This document shows, one piece after another, positions 1-8,901 of a stretch of 64,000 bases of DNA. Numbering within the stretch: position 1 is the stretch's first letter; every line of letters begins with the position of its first letter. The stretch comes from Bacteroides bouchesdurhonensis (GTDB taxonomy: Bacteria; Bacteroidota; Bacteroidia; Bacteroidales; Bacteroidaceae). The translations under genes were made by a program, and so were the position numbers. Location: contig NZ_LT707006.1 in assembly GCF_900155865.1 (NCBI RefSeq), forward strand, positions 1,199,626-1,263,625. Reading direction: 5' to 3'. The notes below the pieces were generated by a model. That model was not told where the DNA came from, did no database searches, and worked only from the letters and a program-made list of their open reading frames with translations.

Positions 1-1
1 A

Positions 2-1567
2 GATAGAAAAGATTGGATTGCGCAGGTAAAGGTACTGAAAGCTTTTTACCATTTCTATCTGACTCGCCTGTATGGTCCTATTTGTATTGTAGACAAGAAC
101 CTGACGCCTTCCGCTTCACCGAGTGAGGTGCGTTTGAAACGTCAGCCTGTGGATGTTTGTTTCAAATATGCGGTCGATTTGATTGATGAGGTATTATATG
201 ATGAGAACGGGAATGAGAAAACAGACCTGAAAGACGATCGCCCCAATGAATTTTTGGGAATGGTAGACCGTACGATCGCTAAGGCGATTAAGGCTGTTAT
301 ATTAGTGACTCAAGCCAGCCCGTTGTTCAATGGGAATGCTGAGTATTATAGTAATTTTAGAAATGTGGATGGTGAGTTGTTTTTCCCGATGGAAAAAGAT
401 AACGAGAAATGGAAGAGGGCGTTGGATGCCATTAAGATTGCTATCGATGCAGCTCATGCACGAAACAAAAAGTTGTATAGATATGATGCTCAAGGTGGAG
501 CAAATATAGAATTTTTTGATAAAGACATCTGGGGAAAATCGGAGATTATTGAACATTGTTATAATAATCGTTATTCCATTGTCGATCCTTGGAATGATGA
601 ATTAATATGGGGGTACTCAAATGTTGGTGGCTTCGACCAAGGAACTTTCCAACATGCTTCTCAATGCCGTCGAATGGATAATCAAGGAATGTCGGAATAT
701 AGTTGGCAATGGCTGTGTGCCACTTATCGGATGGGTGAGCTGTATTATACAAAAAATGGAGTACCCATCAATGAAGATCAGACCTTTGATTATGACAACC
801 GTTTGGATATAGTCACTATTCCGGATGATACTTATCATTTAGGTTATATGCAGGCTAATGAGAAAACTGTTAAGTTATACTTGAACCGCGAACCACGTTT
901 CTACAGTTGGATTGCCGTTGATAATTGCTATTGGCGTAATCATCAAAACAAATTGGAAATGCATATGAAGTACGATGAATACCCCGGTGGACGTTACGGT
1001 ACGAAACAGGATGACTTTTATTGGTCGGGTATTGCTATCAAGAAACTGGTGCATCCGGAATCGTTGAATGAGTATGCTGTTCGTATGGTTCGCTATCCGA
1101 ATCCGATTATCCGTCTGGCGGATCTTTACTTGCTGTATGCAGAAGCTTCTAACGAGTATTACGGACCGGGTGAAGACGCTTATCATTATTTGAACGAAGT
1201 GCGGAAAAGAGCCGGACTACCCAAAGTAGAAACTGTTTGGAGCGATGCGTCTATTGTGAAGAATATAAACAAACACCAGACACAAGAAGGATTGCGAGAA
1301 ATCATACAGACAGAAAGGTTGATTGAACTTTCGTTTGAAGGACACCGTTATTTTGACCTTTGCCGTTGGAAACGTGCTAATGAGTTCTTTGTATCGTCGG
1401 TGAAAGGATGGAACGCACGTACCGGTCGTACCTATGAAGACTTTTATCAGGTGACTGAATTGCAAGCGCGTGTATGGGAGACTCCTAAGAATTATTTGTT
1501 CCCGATTCCGCTGGATGATATTAATAAAAATCCTAATCTGGTGCAGAATCCGGGATGGGGAAAGTAA
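2..1567 (+). CDS. SusD/RagB family outer-membrane glycan-binding lipoprotein (5' end outside window)
   Basis: The reading frame is open from base 2 with no start codon, so the gene begins left of the window; about 521 residues are visible. The GTG at 128 is internal. The visible start KAFYHFYLTRLYGPI matches the SusD helical region that usually reads RAYYYFxLxRLYG, and the end LFPIPLDDINKNPNL followed by VQNPGWGK is the classic SusD C-terminus. Known role of the family: the lid lipoprotein that binds glycan over a SusC TonB-dependent porin at the cell surface. A susC gene is expected just upstream, off the window. The following lipoprotein genes lie 25 bp apart and are probably co-transcribed. 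Which glycan is bound cannot be read from this sequence. Confidence 0.93.
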   Translation, partial: DRKDWIAQVKVLKAFYHFYLTRLYGPICIVDKNLTPSASPSEVRLKRQPVDVCFKYAVDLIDEVLYDENGNEKTDLKDDRPNEFLGMVDRTIAKAIKAVILVTQASPLFNGNAEYYSNFRNVDGELFFPMEKDNEKWKRALDAIKIAIDAAHARNKKLYRYDAQGGANIEFFDKDIWGKSEIIEHCYNNRYSIVDPWNDELIWGYSNVGGFDQGTFQHASQCRRMDNQGMSEYSWQWLCATYRMGELYYTKNGVPINEDQTFDYDNRLDIVTIPDDTYHLGYMQANEKTVKLYLNREPRFYSWIAVDNCYWRNHQNKLEMHMKYDEYPGGRYGTKQDDFYWSGIAIKKLVHPESLNEYAVRMVRYPNPIIRLADLYLLYAEASNEYYGPGEDAYHYLNEVRKRAGLPKVETVWSDASIVKNINKHQTQEGLREIIQTERLIELSFEGHRYFDLCRWKRANEFFVSSVKGWNARTGRTYEDFYQVTELQARVWETPKNYLFPIPLDDINKNPNLVQNPGWGK

Positions 1568-1592
1568 GTATTCACAAAATATAAATAGGAAC

Positions 1593-2870
1593 ATGAAAAA
1601 GATATATTATGGCTTAATGTTGCTTTTAAGCGGAATGTTTATGATCACTGCAAGTTGTTCGGACGATGACGAAGGTAGTAGTGACAAGGCAGCACCGGGA
1701 CAAATCTCTAATGTACGTTTTGTTCCCAATTACGGTGGAGGATATTTCTTGTATGATATCCCGGATGATCCGGACTTCTTATATGTGCGTGCCGATTATA
1801 CGGTAGATTCCGGTGAGAAAGTATCGAAGACGAGCAGTACATACACTGATACTTTGTTTATTGAAGGATTCGGGCAGGTGAAAGAATATGAAGTCAAACT
1901 TTATTCCGTAGACCGTAACGGTAACGTATCTGTACCGGTAGTTGAAACGATTACTCCGATGGAGGCCAATACGAATATGGTAGCTTCCACATTGAAGATA
2001 CGTCCGGGTTTTTCTGCATTGATTGCCGAATGGACCAATGAATTAAAGCAAACGGTAGACGTATATGTACGTCTCAGTGATGGGGAAGCTGTTGCTGAGA
2101 AAGTGCTCTCATCCAATTCAAAAGACGGCTTCTTCTTGGTAGAAAACTTGCAGAATAAGGATTATACGGTTTCTACCTATGTGAAAGATCAGTACGGAAA
2201 TGTTTCCGGGGTACAGGATTGTGGAACCCTGAAACCGTTGGCTGATGCTCCTTTGAGTAAATCAAGTTGGACTTTTCTTGCTAACCAAAAGTTGTATGGA
2301 AATCGCTGGAATTATGATATTGATCCGAACCCGGATAACCAGCAACCTTATGATGAGTATTTAGAGGCCTTTACAAAAGACAGTTTGCGAAATGCGCCAC
2401 CGGCTGCTTATGAAGGACGTATCGAGAAGTTCTGGGATGATGTAACTTATAAGATGAGTCCGGAAAATTATAACATCTTTAATACCGGGGAATGGGGATA
2501 TCCATATTCTTATTTCATTGATTTGGGACGAACAGTCAGAGGAAGTCGTGTGCGTTACTGGCAACGCTTATCCGATAAATATGGTAATGAGAATGTACAA
2601 ACATTCCAATTGTATATCAGTGATGACAAAGATCCGACGGACGGAATAACAGACTGGGAGTTTGTAGGAACATATAAAATCATTAAACCGGCGGATTCTT
2701 ATGAAGCAGATCAGGAGGCAATGGCCGGACATGAGTTTATCTTATACCCGAAAGAAACCAAATACACTAAACCATTCCGTTATTTGAGATTTAAAGCTAT
2801 CAAAGGATTTTCGGAAAGAATGGTGTCTGTAGGTTCTGAAATCACGTTATATGGGTTGGAAGGTGAATGA
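1593..2870 (+). CDS. Surface lipoprotein with DUF4959/DUF5000-type domains, SusD-associated
   Basis: 425 residues from the ATG at 1593, 25 bp after the susD stop; the frame stays open upstream but only inside susD, so the later Met, followed by a lipoprotein signal, is the start. The signal peptide ends in the lipobox ITASC (Cys22), followed by SDDDEG, the acidic type of signal that sends Bacteroides lipoproteins to the cell surface. The rest looks like tandem beta-sandwich (fibronectin-like) domains, then a C-terminal F5/8-discoidin-like domain (WQRLSDKYGNENVQTFQLYIS) as in DUF5000. Proteins of this kind follow susCD in many PULs and are taken to be accessory surface glycan-binding proteins. 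The binding role here is inferred from position. Confidence 0.8.
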   Translation: MKKIYYGLMLLLSGMFMITASCSDDDEGSSDKAAPGQISNVRFVPNYGGGYFLYDIPDDPDFLYVRADYTVDSGEKVSKTSSTYTDTLFIEGFGQVKEYEVKLYSVDRNGNVSVPVVETITPMEANTNMVASTLKIRPGFSALIAEWTNELKQTVDVYVRLSDGEAVAEKVLSSNSKDGFFLVENLQNKDYTVSTYVKDQYGNVSGVQDCGTLKPLADAPLSKSSWTFLANQKLYGNRWNYDIDPNPDNQQPYDEYLEAFTKDSLRNAPPAAYEGRIEKFWDDVTYKMSPENYNIFNTGEWGYPYSYFIDLGRTVRGSRVRYWQRLSDKYGNENVQTFQLYISDDKDPTDGITDWEFVGTYKIIKPADSYEADQEAMAGHEFILYPKETKYTKPFRYLRFKAIKGFSERMVSVGSEITLYGLEGE

Positions 2871-2895
2871 TTAATCTAAATAAAAACGGATAATT

Positions 2896-3624
2896 ATGAA
2901 ACGTAAATATATTTATATAGTAGGAAGTTTGTTGTTATTTGCCGGTCTGATCGGTTGTGAGGACATGGATGATAATTATAAACAGTATTTGCAGGAATAT
3001 AACTATTCCGGTAAGGTTGAGGCTTTGCGGAGTTACATTGGGTTTGAACGTATAGCGTTAGCTTGGGATGTCCCAAAAGATCAAAAGTCAAAACAAATCC
3101 TGGTTGAGTACGGAGCAGATAAACAGCAGAAATTATTTGACCACATGGTGGATTCTGTTGTGATTGACGGGTTGGATGCTGCTACGGGATATGATTTTGC
3201 CGTATATACTTTGGATAATGCCGGTAATCGTTCTGTACCTGCTACTATTACAGCTTTACCTATTTCTCGGACGGTGGTGGATAATTTGGTTCCACCTACT
3301 TGTTCTTATGTCGAAGTAGATGGGGTACCAAACGTATATTGGGCAGGACTTTCGGCGGTCAGTATGGCATTCTGTAAGTATAGTTATATTGATTATAAAA
3401 TAATGTCGGAAGATGAAAGTGAAGTTGTAACCAAGGGATGTCTGAAAAATACAGACGTAACGAGTTTGAATCGTGTGGGTGAATTGAAACTGCCTGCTCC
3501 GCAGTTGAGCAAAGGATCGACTTATTATGTTGATTTTACAGCCTATGTATATCCTATTTCAAGCGATATTGTTACCATGGATTCGGTTCCGGTCAATAAA
3601 AGGACCAGAATTATAGTAGAATAA
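2896..3624 (+). CDS. DUF4998-type lipoprotein, putative surface glycan-binding protein
   Basis: 242 residues, 25 bp downstream of the preceding lipoprotein gene and in the same run as susD. The signal ends in LIGC (Cys21) followed by EDMDD, again an acidic surface-export signal. It then shows two fibronectin-like beta repeats: GFERIALAWDVPKDQ and VDSVVIDGLDAATGYDFAVY are typical strand patterns with the LxxxTxYxFxVyt signature. This matches DUF4998 proteins found beside SusCD pairs. No catalytic motif was seen. It is the last gene of the susCD block; the next gene follows a 538-bp gap. Confidence 0.75.
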   Translation: MKRKYIYIVGSLLLFAGLIGCEDMDDNYKQYLQEYNYSGKVEALRSYIGFERIALAWDVPKDQKSKQILVEYGADKQQKLFDHMVDSVVIDGLDAATGYDFAVYTLDNAGNRSVPATITALPISRTVVDNLVPPTCSYVEVDGVPNVYWAGLSAVSMAFCKYSYIDYKIMSEDESEVVTKGCLKNTDVTSLNRVGELKLPAPQLSKGSTYYVDFTAYVYPISSDIVTMDSVPVNKRTRIIVE

Positions 3625-3716
3625 TACTGTTTTCAAGGCGGAGCTGACTACAGATTCGGATAGGTTATCTCAGTCCATTCAGATATACCATAAGGACTTT
3701 GGGTCAGCCCGTAGTA

Positions 3717-3849
3717 TGAAGCACTTTGTTTTATATAGAGAAATGCCTTGTTCTAAGGCATGAAACACTCTGTTTCACTATATAGAACACTTTGTTTCAA
3801 TAGGGTGAAACACTTCGTTCTCCTATATGAAACACTTCGTTCTGGCGGT
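3717..3849. repeat. Six degenerate 22-bp tandem repeats
   Basis: Six units of 22-23 bp run head to tail, starting near 3717, 3739, 3761, 3784, 3806 and 3828. The last two share their first 16 bases (TGAAACACTTCGTTCT) and differ at the end; earlier units keep the core CACTyTGTTt. A seventh partial copy (TGAAAC) begins at 3850. Stops occur in the frames examined, so this is probably non-coding. It lies in the 538-bp gap between the surface-protein genes and the first GH172 gene. Function unknown. Confidence 0.75.
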
Positions 3850-3923
3850 TGAAACTATTTAATTATACGGTTGAATTTAGTTTCTTTACTGTGTAGACGC
3901 TTCCGGGAAGCATAAAGTAAACT

Positions 3924-4024
3924 GGTGATAGGTGATAGATGGGGTGATAGGTTATAAACTAACCTATCACCTTCTGAAACTACTATGAATAGGCGGATAC
4001 AGAAGGTTGGTGATAGGTTGATAG
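3924..4024. repeat. GGTGATAG repeats forming two mutually exclusive hairpins
   Basis: GGTGATAG occurs at 3924, 3931, 3943 and 4009. An inverted copy TAACCTATCACC (3960-3971) pairs perfectly over 12 bp with 3943-3954 across a 5-base loop, and its last 11 bases also pair with 4009-4019, helped by TTCTG/CAGAA (3972-3976 / 4000-4004). The two pairings exclude each other. The element lies 140-240 bp upstream of the GH172 start. The rest of the gap (3625-3716, 3850-3923) shows nothing recognisable. Confidence 0.7.
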
Positions 4025-4118
4025 AGGAAATGATGTTTTTATCTGGGTAGGAGTATGAAATCTACAATAAGTACCGATTATAAATTAATTGTAATGATGT
4101 ACTTGTGGAAAAATAATG

Positions 4119-4126
4119 TACTTTTG
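4119..4126 (+). promoter_or_regulatory. Possible Bacteroides -7 promoter element
   Basis: TACTTTTG fits the Bacteroides -7 consensus TAnnTTTG and lies 36 bp before the GH172 start at 4163. No convincing -33 TTTG box was seen at the usual 19-21 bp spacing, so this is a weak call. If real, the GH172-kinase-GH172 genes are transcribed separately from susCD. Confidence 0.35.
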
Positions 4127-4162
4127 TGATACTCATCTCCGGATATTTAATAAACTAAAGTT

Positions 4163-5785
4163 ATGAATAGAATTAAAGGAATATGTTTAGCGGCTTTACT
4201 GATTATTATAGGAGGTCGTTCTATAGCGTCCGATAAAGTGACAATAAGCACTTTGTTGGATGAAATGATTTCATTCGAAAAGGCAGCGGAGTTTCCGGAT
4301 CCTTATTATACGTGTAAAATGATTAGTAGTTATGATCGTCGAACAGTATCACCTGATAAAGACTGGTGGTATGCCAATGACGATGGTTTCGGCTGCATGA
4401 GACTGGACACGATTCAAGGTCGCGTAGAAAAAGTCATGTTCGATTATGAAGGACCGGGAGTCGTTACACGTATCTGGCTGACTACAAATGTAAAAAATGG
4501 TACCCTTCGTTTTTATTTTGATGGCGAAGAAAATCCACGACTGGTAATTCCCGCTTACGATATGACACGTGCTCCTTTCAGGGTAGGTGATGCACTTTCT
4601 TTAATTCATACCAATTACACCCCCGAAGGTGCAGGAGGAAATACATTTATGTTTCCGCTTCCTTATCAGAAAAGCTGTCGGATTACTTTCGAAGAGCCCA
4701 ATAAAGATAGAAATACCTGGTCACCGCGATATCATGAGATAGAATACCGCACTTATGCCCCGGGAACAGAAGTCGAAACGTTTCATCCCGGACAGGTACA
4801 TTCCCACATCATGCAGGAAAAGATACAAGATGTAAACAAGGCACTTTGGAACCCTTCGACTTTTAAAGGCGGCGAACGTCGTGAGTTTGCTATGGATATT
4901 GCCCCTAATCAAAAAAGCTCATTGGAACTTCCTGCCGGAAGTCATGCGGTCCGTTCATTGATTATTGATGTACATTGCCGGAAAGGAGACTATGCGAAGA
5001 TGATGCGACAGTTAATTCTCAAAATATCTTTTGATGGAAAAGAAACAGTCTGGGCACCGTTAGGAGATTTCTCAGGAGCAGGATTGGGAGCTCCGAAGGT
5101 AGATAGCTGGTATATGGATGCAGACGGTCGTGGACATATCACATCACGCTGGGTAATGCCTTATAAAGAAAATGCTAAAATAGAAGTGGAGAACTTATTT
5201 GAATTCCCCGTCTGGATGAATGTCAGAGCACATGTGTCAGACTGGAAGTGGAACAAGAACACGCTTTATTTTCATACGACTTGGAAGCAGGAGAGAGGGA
5301 TTGAATTATCAAACCGATATGATGACCATAAGGGGGATCATATGTGGAACTATATCACAATCAATGGTAGAGGAGTCTTTAAAGGCGATTTGCTTTCATT
5401 GTTTAACTATGCTCCCGATTGGTACGGTGAAGGAGATGAGAAAATATGGGTGGATAATGATGTCTTCCCTTCCCATCATGGGACGGGTACGGAAGATCAT
5501 TACAACTGTTCTTGGGCACCGGTAGTTCCTTTCCACACTCCATATGGAGGTGCACCGCGGGCAGACAATCCTTCTTCACATGGTTTTAATGCTTTTGTAC
5601 GTACCCGAAATCTGGATGGCATTCCATTTCAGAAATTATACCGGTTTGATATTGAAATGTTGAGTTGGAATCCGGGTAAAGTAGATTATGCAGTGACAAA
5701 CTATTGGTATGGAGATTTGGATACCAAGATAAATGAAAGTTCGGGTAAAGAAGAAGTAGTAAATCCTTTACCTTATCTCATGTAG
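4163..5785 (+). CDS. GH172 (DUF2961) glycoside hydrolase
   Basis: 540 residues with an N-terminal signal peptide (about residues 1-22, no lipobox), so probably periplasmic. It carries the DUF2961 hallmarks: DYEGPGVVTRIWLTT near residue 90, then EGDEKIWVDNDVFPS, GTGTEDHYN and TPYGGAPRADNPS near residues 420-475. DUF2961 is CAZy family GH172; known members are difructose dianhydride synthase/hydrolases and exo-D-arabinofuranosidases, acting on furanosides. A second GH172 lies two genes downstream. The acidic residues of GDEKIWVD and GTED are the likely active-site region; the exact pair is inferred from the family. Substrate cannot be decided from sequence. Confidence 0.9.
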   Translation: MNRIKGICLAALLIIIGGRSIASDKVTISTLLDEMISFEKAAEFPDPYYTCKMISSYDRRTVSPDKDWWYANDDGFGCMRLDTIQGRVEKVMFDYEGPGVVTRIWLTTNVKNGTLRFYFDGEENPRLVIPAYDMTRAPFRVGDALSLIHTNYTPEGAGGNTFMFPLPYQKSCRITFEEPNKDRNTWSPRYHEIEYRTYAPGTEVETFHPGQVHSHIMQEKIQDVNKALWNPSTFKGGERREFAMDIAPNQKSSLELPAGSHAVRSLIIDVHCRKGDYAKMMRQLILKISFDGKETVWAPLGDFSGAGLGAPKVDSWYMDADGRGHITSRWVMPYKENAKIEVENLFEFPVWMNVRAHVSDWKWNKNTLYFHTTWKQERGIELSNRYDDHKGDHMWNYITINGRGVFKGDLLSLFNYAPDWYGEGDEKIWVDNDVFPSHHGTGTEDHYNCSWAPVVPFHTPYGGAPRADNPSSHGFNAFVRTRNLDGIPFQKLYRFDIEMLSWNPGKVDYAVTNYWYGDLDTKINESSGKEEVVNPLPYLM

Positions 5786-5805
5786 TTGAAACTAAACTGA
5801 TAAAT

Positions 5806-7122
5806 ATGTATTGTGTAGGAATTGATATAGGTACGAGTTCTATTTGTGGTGTCGCTTATAATCTATCGACAGAAGACTGCATCACGATTGTAAAGGATAA
5901 TAATACAAGTATTATATCTGGCAATCAATGGGAGAAAACACAGGATGCGGATGCTATCTTTCATATTGTAGAGGAAATCCTTTTGGAATTCAGACAGCAA
6001 TGTACTGATATAAAAGGAATCGGATTCTCCGGACAGATGCATGGCATGTTGTACGTGGATAAATGCGGTGAAGCTGTCAGTCCGTTATATACGTGGCAGG
6101 ATGGCAGGGGAAATCTGATTTATAAAGAAGGGCAAAGCTATGCAAGTTTTCTGAATCAGGAAACAGGATATCCGATGGCTACGGGCTATGGATTGGTCAC
6201 TCACTTTTATAATGAACAAAACAATCTGGTTCCTTCGTCTGCCAATAAGCTGTGTACCATTATGGATTATGTGGCCATGAAGCTATGCCGTCGAAATGAA
6301 CCGCTTATCGATTATTCCAATGCTGCCGGATTAGGACTTTTCGATAAAAGACGTTTGTTGTTCGATGTATCGGCTTGCGACGCAATACATTTAGACAGAA
6401 CCTTATTGCCGGAAGTTATACCCTCCGGTTCATTGGTGGGGTATTGTGAAAATATTCCTGTATACGTTGCGATTGGTGATAACCAAGCTGCATTTTTAGG
6501 ATCAGTGAAAGACATTGAGCATTCCATACATATAACGGTAGGTACTAGCAGTCAAATATCTGTTTACACAGATCGGTATATGGAAGTGGAAGGGCTGGAT
6601 ATCCGTCCATTGCCCGGAGGAGGATATATTCTGGTTGGTGCTCCTTTAAGTGGTGGTGTCTCATTTGCTATGCTAAAGGATTTCTTCGCTGATACGGTGA
6701 AGCTTTTTACAGGAATAGAGAAAAGCAGTCATGAACTGTATGAACGTATGATTTCTATTCCCTATCAAACGAATACCAATGACGGTATCGAAGTAGAAAC
6801 TTTATTTAGCGGAACACGAGTGGAACCGGACAAAAGAGGGAAAATAGACCATATATCTCTTTCTAATTTTACTCCTGAGAATTTGATACGGGGATTTGTC
6901 AAAGGAATCAGTCAGAGCTTATATGATTACTTCCGGCTAATTCCTGATTCAGTCAGACAGAATAAAACAATATTAGTTGGATCGGGGAATGGCATAAAAA
7001 AGAATCCGTTAATACGTCAAGCACTTGAAGAACGCTTTGGTTATTCCTTGTATTTATCCAATGTACAGGAAGAAGCCGCTTTGGGAGCATGTGTTTGCAA
7101 TATGGTATCAGACAAGAAATAA
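5806..7122 (+). CDS. FGGY-family carbohydrate kinase, sedoheptulokinase-like
   Basis: 438 residues, cytoplasmic, starting 20 bp after the first GH172. FGGY kinase motifs: GIDIGTSSICGV at the N-terminus (ATP phosphate loop), GFSGQMHGMLYVD near residue 78, IGDNQAAFLGS near 223 (catalytic Asp), ITVGTSSQISV, and GSGNGIKKNPLIRQALEERFG near 390. The SGQMHG form is found in xylulokinase and sedoheptulokinase-type members. It phosphorylates a sugar, most likely a ketose, released by the neighbouring hydrolases. Its place between two GH172 genes is unusual: fructose is normally handled by PfkB or ROK kinases, so a pentulose or heptulose should be considered. The precise substrate is an inference only. 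Confidence 0.85.
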   Translation: MYCVGIDIGTSSICGVAYNLSTEDCITIVKDNNTSIISGNQWEKTQDADAIFHIVEEILLEFRQQCTDIKGIGFSGQMHGMLYVDKCGEAVSPLYTWQDGRGNLIYKEGQSYASFLNQETGYPMATGYGLVTHFYNEQNNLVPSSANKLCTIMDYVAMKLCRRNEPLIDYSNAAGLGLFDKRRLLFDVSACDAIHLDRTLLPEVIPSGSLVGYCENIPVYVAIGDNQAAFLGSVKDIEHSIHITVGTSSQISVYTDRYMEVEGLDIRPLPGGGYILVGAPLSGGVSFAMLKDFFADTVKLFTGIEKSSHELYERMISIPYQTNTNDGIEVETLFSGTRVEPDKRGKIDHISLSNFTPENLIRGFVKGISQSLYDYFRLIPDSVRQNKTILVGSGNGIKKNPLIRQALEERFGYSLYLSNVQEEAALGACVCNMVSDKK

Positions 7123-7133
7123 TCAGTCAGAGT

Positions 7134-8771
7134 ATGAGTGTAGTGGTAATAAGAAATTTGTATGTAAAAGCAGTATGCTTCTTATGGATAGCATTAGGCT
7201 CATGCTTAATGGCATTAAGTTCATGCAGTTCGGGAAATGATAAAACTAATTGCATAGCTTTAGAGAATTTGCTGGATGAAATGGTATCTGTAGAGGCGGA
7301 CGTTGCTTTTCCGGAACCGGCTTTTACTACCAAGCATGTCTCTAGCTATGATAGGCGTTCTGTACTTCCGGGCACTTCTTCGTGGCATGCAAATCGGGAT
7401 AACACTGGTTTTGTTCGTTATGAGGTCAATAACGGTCGGGTAGAAAAGGTATTGTTTGACGAAGAAGGTCCGGGAGTCATTACCCGTATGATAACAACGG
7501 GTGGTGCTAACGGAGCGAATTTGCGTATCTACTTTGACGGAGCGAAAGAAGCTGCTATTTTAATTCCCGCTTATGACATCGCTAAATTTCCATTGGCAAT
7601 TCCTGAAGGATTACTCTATCGTCACGAACATTATGATACGACACAAGGCAGCAGTTTTTATTATCCGCTTCCTTATGCGAAAAGCTGCAAGATTACGGTA
7701 GACAATGTAGATCGTGATTATTTCTTCCATGCTTCGTGCCGTACCTATCCAAAGAATACGGAAGTCAGGACTTTTACTTTGGAAGAAGCGAATGAGTTGC
7801 AGGCGGAAGCACAACAAGTGAGCAATCAGTTGATGCACCCTCGTACTTATGGAGATAATCCGGTCAGCCGGAAGGAGTCTATGGCTGCCGGAGCATCCAT
7901 CCTTATGGAATTACCTAAAGGAGGAAAAGCTATCCGTAGTCTACTATTCCAAGTTTCAGAATTTGATTCCATTCATTATGCTTCATTGATGAGGGGACTG
8001 ATTGTGAATATCTCTTTTGATGGCAAAAGAACGGTTCGTGTACCATTAAGCGATCTTGTTGGTGCCGGTATGGGTGCTCCTGCTGTGGACAGTTATTATT
8101 TGGAAGCAGACGGCAAAGGTAAAGTGCTTTTGCGATTTGCGATGCCCTATCAGGAACAAGCAAGAATTGAAGTCAATAATATTTCCGGCTATCCGGTTAC
8201 TTTGGAAGTAAAAGCATGTCTTTCCGATTGGAAATGGGAAAATAATACACTCTATTTCCATGCTGACTGGCGACAGGAAAACGGCTTGCCTACGAATTGC
8301 GGAATAGACTATAATATGGGAACGTTGAAAGGAAAAGGTGTTTTTAAAGGCGATATGTTGTCTCTTTATAATCATTCCCCACGCTGGTATGGCGAAGGTG
8401 ACGAGCATATTTGGATAGATAACGACACTTTCCCTTCTCATTTCGGATGTGGTACAGAAGATTATTATAACACGACCTTCGCACCTATTCACGTCTATTT
8501 TAATCCGTTTGGAGGAGCTCCGAGAGAAGATGATGAGGCATCCCGGGGATATAATACTTTTGTCCGTACCCGTAATTTGGATAATGTACCGTTTAATGAA
8601 CATTTGAAGTTTGAATTTGAACTGATCAGTTGGGATGGGGGGAAGGTAGATTATGCTTCAACTCTGTTTTGGTATGGTGATTTGGACACGCACATGACAA
8701 ATCCATCGGATGATCAGGCTGCATTATATGATTTTCCGCCTGCTATTTTTACGGATACAGAACACAAATGA
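7134..8771 (+). CDS. GH172 (DUF2961) glycoside hydrolase, lipoprotein
   Basis: 545 residues from the ATG at 7134, 11 bp after the kinase stop; a longer frame from 7089 would overlap the kinase and precede the signal peptide. The signal ends in the lipobox LSSC (Cys31), so unlike the first GH172 this one is membrane anchored. It shares the family motifs EEGPGVITRM, EGDEHIWIDNDTFPSHFG, GTEDYYNTTFAP and NPFGGAPREDDE. Clear paralogue of the enzyme at 4163-5785; the different cell location suggests the two act at successive steps or on different linkages. Shares an apparent operon with the kinase and the GH32-like gene. Confidence 0.9.
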   Translation: MSVVVIRNLYVKAVCFLWIALGSCLMALSSCSSGNDKTNCIALENLLDEMVSVEADVAFPEPAFTTKHVSSYDRRSVLPGTSSWHANRDNTGFVRYEVNNGRVEKVLFDEEGPGVITRMITTGGANGANLRIYFDGAKEAAILIPAYDIAKFPLAIPEGLLYRHEHYDTTQGSSFYYPLPYAKSCKITVDNVDRDYFFHASCRTYPKNTEVRTFTLEEANELQAEAQQVSNQLMHPRTYGDNPVSRKESMAAGASILMELPKGGKAIRSLLFQVSEFDSIHYASLMRGLIVNISFDGKRTVRVPLSDLVGAGMGAPAVDSYYLEADGKGKVLLRFAMPYQEQARIEVNNISGYPVTLEVKACLSDWKWENNTLYFHADWRQENGLPTNCGIDYNMGTLKGKGVFKGDMLSLYNHSPRWYGEGDEHIWIDNDTFPSHFGCGTEDYYNTTFAPIHVYFNPFGGAPREDDEASRGYNTFVRTRNLDNVPFNEHLKFEFELISWDGGKVDYASTLFWYGDLDTHMTNPSDDQAALYDFPPAIFTDTEHK

Positions 8772-8901
8772 TACTATTAGAATAATAGGAGAAATATGAA
8801 AGCTACTCTTAAAGCTATGTAAACTGTATCAATTGGCTGATAAGCGTATGGAACTAACATTTGGATAATTGATTTATTTATATAGAAACACAATTGAAAG
8901 T

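Noticed and set aside
3717-4024. CRISPR array
   Set aside because: Units are contiguous 22-bp repeats without unique spacers, and no cas gene is present.
8796-8822. Eight-codon frame ATGAAAGCT... between the GH172 and GH32-like genes
   Set aside because: Too short to support, with no known peptide; it may be a relic of a start codon or chance.
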